Positions 35,729-40,071 of a DNA stretch of 40,071 nucleotides are shown one piece after another (position 1 is the stretch's first letter; each line of letters starts with the position of its first letter). This DNA comes from Synergistaceae bacterium (lineage in GTDB: Bacteria > Synergistota > Synergistia > Synergistales > Synergistaceae): NCBI GenBank assembly GCA_031288335.1, contig JAITRO010000055.1:1-40071 (forward strand), written 5' to 3'. Position numbers and translations under genes: made by a program. Under the pieces are notes generated by a model. The model did no database searches and was not told where the DNA came from. It was given only the letters and a program-made list of their open reading frames with translations.

Positions 35729-36670
35729 TCAACCGCGCGTCCTGAGATATTCCATAACGGACTCCACAGATAGCCTGAGCATATTGGTGTTGGCGGCTTC
35801 CGTGTAGTATCCCATGTGAGGCGTCGCGATGACGTTTTCGAGATGGGCCAGGCTCCAGTCGGCAGGAGGTTCTCCGTAGTGAACGTCGATAGCGGCGCCG
35901 GCGAGTCTGCCGTCCCTGAGCATGGCTTCCAGCGCGGCGTAGTCGACTATCTGGGCGCGGGAGGTGTTTATGAAGTAGGCGCCGCGCCTCATCAGACCGA
36001 GCAGTTTCCGCGATATCATCCCCTCGGTTTCGGGGGTGTATTTAAGGTGAACGGACACAACGTCGGATTCGCGCATCACTGTCTCGATATCCGCATACCT
36101 GACGCCGTATTTTTCCTCCAGTTCACGGTTCCTGTAAATATCGCAGGCGATCGTCCTTGCGCCAAGCAGTGAAACCTTGCGTGCCGCGAGCGCCCCTACC
36201 GCTCCGGTTCCAATGACGCCCACGGTGGAGGAGGATAATTCCCGGCCCAACATACCGTCGAGCGTCCATATTTTTTCTTTCATCCGCCTGTCCGCGAGCG
36301 ATATGCCGCGAATGGCGTTCAGGATGACACCGAGCGTGAACTCAGCGACGGAATTACTGCCATACTCGCCTATGCCCCGCACGGTTATACCCATCGAATT
36401 GCAATGCGGCACATCGAGATAATTGCTGTAGCCTATCCCTATGAACTGCATGAATTTGAGCCCCGTCCAACCGTCGATGATATTGTTGCTCGGCTGATTT
36501 ATCTTGAAGAATATTATCTCCGCGCCGCGCCCCCGCTCAGCCAGGGTCTCCTGAGAACAGGGACGGTCGTCATAACCGACAACGTCGCCATATGCCAGCA
36601 ACGGGGCAATAATGCCCTCTCCATCGCGGACATTTGCGCGGTAATCCTGATCGATAAAAACTATTTTCAT
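35729..36670 (-). CDS. D-isomer-specific 2-hydroxyacid dehydrogenase
   Basis: GVIGTGAVGALAARKVSLLGARTIACD, FINTSRAQIVDYAAL, DVHYGEPP, TPHMGYYT. Confidence 0.93.
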   Translation of the reverse strand: MKIVFIDQDYRANVRDGEGIIAPLLAYGDVVGYDDRPCSQETLAERGRGAEIIFFKINQPSNNIIDGWTGLKFMQFIGIGYSNYLDVPHCNSMGITVRGIGEYGSNSVAEFTLGVILNAIRGISLADRRMKEKIWTLDGMLGRELSSSTVGVIGTGAVGALAARKVSLLGARTIACDIYRNRELEEKYGVRYADIETVMRESDVVSVHLKYTPETEGMISRKLLGLMRRGAYFINTSRAQIVDYAALEAMLRDGRLAGAAIDVHYGEPPADWSLAHLENVIATPHMGYYTEAANTNMLRLSVESVMEYLRTRG

Positions 36671-36737
36671 TGACAGTCATCTCCCCTAAAGAAGCGAGTA
36701 CGCCGACATTTCCGGTCAGGACAGGAACGGCAAAAAA

Positions 36738-36766
36738 ATTATATTGACGTTTACCACCGCGGTCAA
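36738..36766 (-). promoter_or_regulatory. strong sigma70-type promoter TTGACC-N17-TATAAT
   Basis: -35 at 36761-36766, -10 at 36738-36743, ~68 nt upstream of the dehydrogenase start. Confidence 0.75.
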
Positions 36767-36792
36767 GCTCATTCCGACATCCAAACACAAAA

Positions 36793-36862
36793 CTAAAAAG
36801 GGTCCGGGAAACTCATTCTCCGGCGGAGTTTGGGGCGGAGTCCAAAGATTTTGCCTGTGGTT
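36793..36862 (-). repeat. dispersed intergenic double-hairpin repeat, copy D
   Basis: Minus strand AACCACAGGCAAAATCTTTGGACTCCGCCCCAAACTCCGCCGGAGAATGAGTTTCCCGGACCCTTTTTAG; hairpins TTTGG/CCAAA and CCGG...CCGG. Confidence 0.7.
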
Positions 36863-36875
36863 GATTATATTCCCG

Positions 36876-36907
36876 CAAAAAATAAGCCGGCGAAATGCTG
36901 GCCGGTT
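36876..36907 (-). terminator. rho-independent terminator-like hairpin with T-tract on the minus strand
   Basis: Minus strand ACCGGCCAGCATTTCGCCGGCTTATTTTTTG. Confidence 0.45.
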
Positions 36908-36982
36908 TCTCCTTATTCATTAATTGCTCCGTTTGATGCGTTTACAATTTGATAGAATATGTATTCCTGGCAATTCTGCGAG

Positions 36983-37014
36983 CCTTAAGATTTTCTCTGT
37001 GCTTAAGGTATAAT
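36983..37014 (+). promoter_or_regulatory. operator-like inverted repeat CCTTAAG-N12-CTTAAGG abutting -10 TATAAT
   Basis: CCTTAAG at 36983-36989, CTTAAGG at 37002-37008, TATAAT at 37009-37014; followed by SD GGAGG and ATG 37048. Confidence 0.6.
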
Positions 37015-37047
37015 GTTTAACAGTTCCTACGCAGGAGGTTACGCGGC

Positions 37048-37590
37048 ATGATCATCAACATTCACGGACTGGATTCCGGCGGGGCCAATTCGAAGTACGA
37101 ATGGTTACAGCGTAACGCGGCGGGGCACGAGATATGGTCGCCCGACATCAACTACAGGCGCTCCGCTCCGACGGAAATACTCGATCTTTTAAAAAGCCGT
37201 GTCCCGGCGGAAAAAAGAGATGTGTACGTTGTGGGCTCCAGCATGGGAGGGTTTTTCGCTCGGATAATCAACCAAACGTATCCCGACGTAACCGCCATTC
37301 TGATAAACCCGGCATTGACGCCCTTCATAGGCCTGAGAGGACAGATAGACTGCAAGGGGTATATCGAACTCGCTGCCAGGTACGCTTACTCCGACGACGC
37401 AACGTGGCGCAACCTGCACGTGATAGCCGGCGACGCTGACGAACTCATCGACCACGGACGCGTCACCATGCAGATGCTCCCAACGGATTTTGACGCGATA
37501 TACTGGATAAAGGGCGGAACACATCAAATGTCGGTTTTTTCTCCAGAAGCGGACTCAGTTCTGAGGAAAATTCTGAGGCTGGAAAAATAA
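37048..37590 (+). CDS. YqiA/YcfP-like alpha/beta-fold esterase
   Basis: MIINIHGLDSGGANSKYEWLQ, VVGSSMGGFFARIINQTYPDVTAILINPALTPF. Confidence 0.88.
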   Translation: MIINIHGLDSGGANSKYEWLQRNAAGHEIWSPDINYRRSAPTEILDLLKSRVPAEKRDVYVVGSSMGGFFARIINQTYPDVTAILINPALTPFIGLRGQIDCKGYIELAARYAYSDDATWRNLHVIAGDADELIDHGRVTMQMLPTDFDAIYWIKGGTHQMSVFSPEADSVLRKILRLEK

Positions 37591-37607
37591 ATCCGGCGCG
37601 CTGTTAA

Positions 37608-38615
37608 ATGACGGTACGAATCGATGATTTCCTCGGTATCGAGGCCGGAGCAATAGATGACCTCGTCTCGCGCGGCGCTTCACCAGGATGTGCCATGGCC
37701 GTGTCGTCGCCGGAAGGCCGTTTCGAGTTTGCCTCGGGCACATATTCCGACGTCGACCGGAGGCAGACGAGCACTCATACGCTCTACGACGTCGCCTCCA
37801 TAACCAAACTTTTCACGACGGCCCTGGTGCTTCGGCTGTTCGATGAAGGCAAGGCCAGTCTGGAAGAGAGGATGAACGAATACCTGCCACACTTCAAAGA
37901 CAGCGCTCTCACCGTTCGCGACCTGCTGACGCACCGCGCGCGGATGATCTGCGAGCCTCTGTCGAAAATGGCGATTGAGACACCGAATATATTCGCTCTG
38001 GCAGAGCGCATACCGGTCAGCCCCGCAGCGAGCGCACATTTTTTCTACCAAAACGCCACATTTTTGTTCCTGGGGATGCTGGTCGAGAAGTTGCGCGGAA
38101 AAGCCTTCGCCGATTGCCTGCTGGAAATAATCCGCGAACTTGGCCTGCGAGAGACGCGCATCGGGTCGGAAAACGGGCTGGACGCCCCTCCGACCGAGAT
38201 ACGCCGCGGCGAGGTGTGGGCCAATAAGACTCACGACGAGTCGTCATACCTGTGCGGAGGAGTCACCGGATACGCCGGAATCTTCGCGTCAGCCTGTGAC
38301 CTCGTGCAATTCGGCCGCGCCTGGCTCGATTTTAAAATAGCTTCCCCGGAGACAACGGGGAAGGCGTTCACGAATTACGGCGAATACCCTGGCGAGGAAC
38401 AGGGGTTAGGCTGGTTCAACACCCTGCCGCGTTTCCCGGCATTATCCGGCGACATTTTCTGCCACTCCGGCTACACGGGGCCGCTCTTGGCCGTGAATCC
38501 AAAAAAAAGCAGAGTCTATGCCCTGTGCTGCAATCGCACGTATTACGGCCGCGGCAACCGATTATACCGCGAACTGTGGGCATATATGCTGGCGTCGGAG
38601 CCGGCCGGGAGATAA
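37608..38615 (+). CDS. beta-lactamase/class C-like serine hydrolase
   Basis: YDVASITKLFTTALVLRL (SxxK), LTVRDLLTHRA, FFYQNATFLFLGMLVEKL. Confidence 0.9.
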   Translation: MTVRIDDFLGIEAGAIDDLVSRGASPGCAMAVSSPEGRFEFASGTYSDVDRRQTSTHTLYDVASITKLFTTALVLRLFDEGKASLEERMNEYLPHFKDSALTVRDLLTHRARMICEPLSKMAIETPNIFALAERIPVSPAASAHFFYQNATFLFLGMLVEKLRGKAFADCLLEIIRELGLRETRIGSENGLDAPPTEIRRGEVWANKTHDESSYLCGGVTGYAGIFASACDLVQFGRAWLDFKIASPETTGKAFTNYGEYPGEEQGLGWFNTLPRFPALSGDIFCHSGYTGPLLAVNPKKSRVYALCCNRTYYGRGNRLYRELWAYMLASEPAGR

Positions 38616-38680
38616 TCATGGACGGCCTTTGCTGCTGTGACAATATTGACAGGTATTCCGGCGAGCCATTTCAATGCAAT

Positions 38681-39883
38681 TTATCCAAGAAATCCTTTGG
38701 CGTCGTCTATCGAATTCACCGTTATGGCGCTGACTTTTTTGCCGCGCGACAGTTCCACCATTGCCGGCAGCGATGTGACGCCGAGTTTTTCTCTCAATCT
38801 GAGGTTTATGTGCCCGTCAATGGTGATCACTTTTTTGCCGGACGAGGCGGCGGACGCGCTTATCTCCCTATCGAGAGCGAGGTGCGCCGGGTCAATGCTC
38901 GACATAAAAAACGCGGTGACGCGTTCGGGTTCAAAGAGTGCGGTTTGCAAGTAATACTCGTTCGACAGATATTCGTAGGCCGCCATCGCCGCCGTCGCGC
39001 CATCTCCCACAGCGGTCGCGACCTGGCGCAGATATTTATCGCGGACGTCGCCCGCCGCGAAAACTCCGTCCACCGACGTTTCCATTTTATCATCGGTGAT
39101 TATCCAGCCGGCGTTGGCGCGCCGCAATCCGCTTCTCTCAGTCAGGTCAGTCAAGAATTCGAGATTCGGGGCGGTTCCCACAAACACGAACACTCCCTCG
39201 ACCGGGATTTCCTTCGTCCTGCCGCTCTTGTTGTTTCGCACGACGACTCGCTCTACCATGTCCTGGCCGGCGATTTCCTCGACCACGGAACTCATGACGG
39301 CTTCTATCTTCGGATTCGCCAGCGTGCGATCCACGGCGCTCTTTTGCGCGCGGAACGCGTCCCTGCGGTGGATAAGGTAGACTTTCGACGCAAATTGAGC
39401 GAGATAATCCGCTTCCTCTACGGCGGTGTTGCCTCCGCCTATCACTGCCACAGGAACATCGGCGAAAAACGCCCCATCGCACACAGCGCAGTAACTCACG
39501 CCGCGCCCGGCAAACTCGGCCTCGCCCTTGCAGCCGGATTTAATGAACGACGAGCCTGACGCTATTATCAACGCGTCGGTCTCAATAGTCCCTTTGCTTG
39601 TGACAACGGTCTTGCTGCCGTCCCCAAAAGAAACGGATTCAGCAGAACATTCCATAAACTCGGGCCCAAATTTTTCCGCGTGCTCGCGGAGGATTTTTCC
39701 AAGTTCCATACCCCCGACGAGTTTAAATCCGGGGTAATTTTCTATCTCGGCGGTGATATTTATCTGCCCTCCGGTCATGCCTTTTTCGAGGACGAGCACA
39801 TCCAATCCTGCTCTGCGCCCGAATATGGCCGCCGTGAGCCCTGCGGGTCCCGCGCCTATTATCGTCAGTTGCCTTTTCGCCAT
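38681..39883 (-). CDS. trxB: thioredoxin reductase with a C-terminal thioredoxin-like extension lacking CxxC
   Basis: QLTIIGAGPAGLTAAIFGRRAG, GVSYCAVCDGAFF, GGGNTAVEEADYL, AAGDVRDKYLRQVATAVGDGATAA; tail RVTAFFMSSIDPAH...LREKLGVTSLPAMVELSRGKKV. ATG at 39883. Confidence 0.94.
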   Translation of the reverse strand: MAKRQLTIIGAGPAGLTAAIFGRRAGLDVLVLEKGMTGGQINITAEIENYPGFKLVGGMELGKILREHAEKFGPEFMECSAESVSFGDGSKTVVTSKGTIETDALIIASGSSFIKSGCKGEAEFAGRGVSYCAVCDGAFFADVPVAVIGGGNTAVEEADYLAQFASKVYLIHRRDAFRAQKSAVDRTLANPKIEAVMSSVVEEIAGQDMVERVVVRNNKSGRTKEIPVEGVFVFVGTAPNLEFLTDLTERSGLRRANAGWIITDDKMETSVDGVFAAGDVRDKYLRQVATAVGDGATAAMAAYEYLSNEYYLQTALFEPERVTAFFMSSIDPAHLALDREISASAASSGKKVITIDGHINLRLREKLGVTSLPAMVELSRGKKVSAITVNSIDDAKGFLG

Positions 39884-39905
39884 TGTTCTCCGTTCAAAAT
39901 TTTTT

Positions 39906-39940
39906 AAGCCCGAAAGCTTGTTGTGAACGCTTCCGGGCTT
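39906..39940. terminator. hairpin AAGCCCGAAAGC...GCTTCCGGGCTT between tRNA-Asn and trxB
   Basis: 12-nt arms with one mismatch; T-tract only on the plus side (CTTATTTTT), so direction is uncertain. Confidence 0.45.
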
Positions 39941-39977
39941 ATTTTTAAACATACCGAACCAAATCGGTTTAGCGTTC

Positions 39978-40053
39978 TGGCTCCTCGGCGAGGACTCGAA
40001 CCTCGAACCTAGTGGTTAACAGCCACCCGCGCTGCCGATTGCGCCACCGAGGA
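39978..40053 (-). tRNA. tRNA-Asn(GTT), CCA encoded
   Basis: Minus strand TCCTCGG-TG-GCGC...GCGC-G-GGTGG-CTGTTAA-CCACT-AGGTT-CGAGG-TTCGAGT-CCTCG-CCGAGGA-GCCA folds as a cloverleaf. Confidence 0.96.
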
Positions 40054-40071
40054 ATTTGAAATTCAACGCTC

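Noticed and set aside
38525-39559. 344-aa plus-strand ORF
   Set aside because: Antisense to trxB, with the first part overlapping the end of the hydrolase gene; shadow ORF.
1-40071. CRISPR array, prophage or intact IS element
   Set aside because: No regularly spaced direct repeats, cas genes, integrase, transposase or phage structural proteins were seen.

Overview
This 40 kb window is bacterial chromosome with moderately high GC content. The gene order and families look Synergistota-like, but that placement is an inference and was not tested. The first ~18 kb is mostly one minus-strand housekeeping block: O-antigen ligase-like (partial), hypothetical, dnaB, rplI, DUF2232, rpsR, ssb, rpsF, waaA, a divergent priA, coaBC, rpoZ, gmk, remA/DUF370, yicC, plsC, cmk, HDOD, rluB-type, scpB, scpA, trpS. 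The rest is mosaic: a lytic transglycosylase with an SD-sequestering leader, two orphan pseudopilins, a three-gene zinc-ribbon/multi-TM island, a PduX-like GHMP kinase, xth, an EamA transporter, recQ, a YdbC/PC4-like gene, an Lgt-like gene and a CPBP protease. It also holds a compact chaperone cluster (C39-like peptidase, GrpE-like, 832-aa Hsp70 with an insertion, 555-aa J-like protein), a 2-hydroxyacid dehydrogenase, a YqiA-like esterase, a beta-lactamase-family hydrolase, a TrxB with a CxxC-less thioredoxin-like tail, and tRNA-Asn(GTT). The best candidates for something undescribed are: (1) the C39/GrpE/Hsp70/J-like cluster; (2) the zinc-ribbon proline-rich protein with three SQIHQ motifs plus two related membrane proteins; (3) four dispersed intergenic repeats with two hairpins showing compensatory changes; (4) an anti-SD-like CACCTCCT in the transglycosylase leader; (5) a PriA homologue that appears to have lost its ATPase motifs. 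No CRISPR array, prophage or intact IS element was seen.
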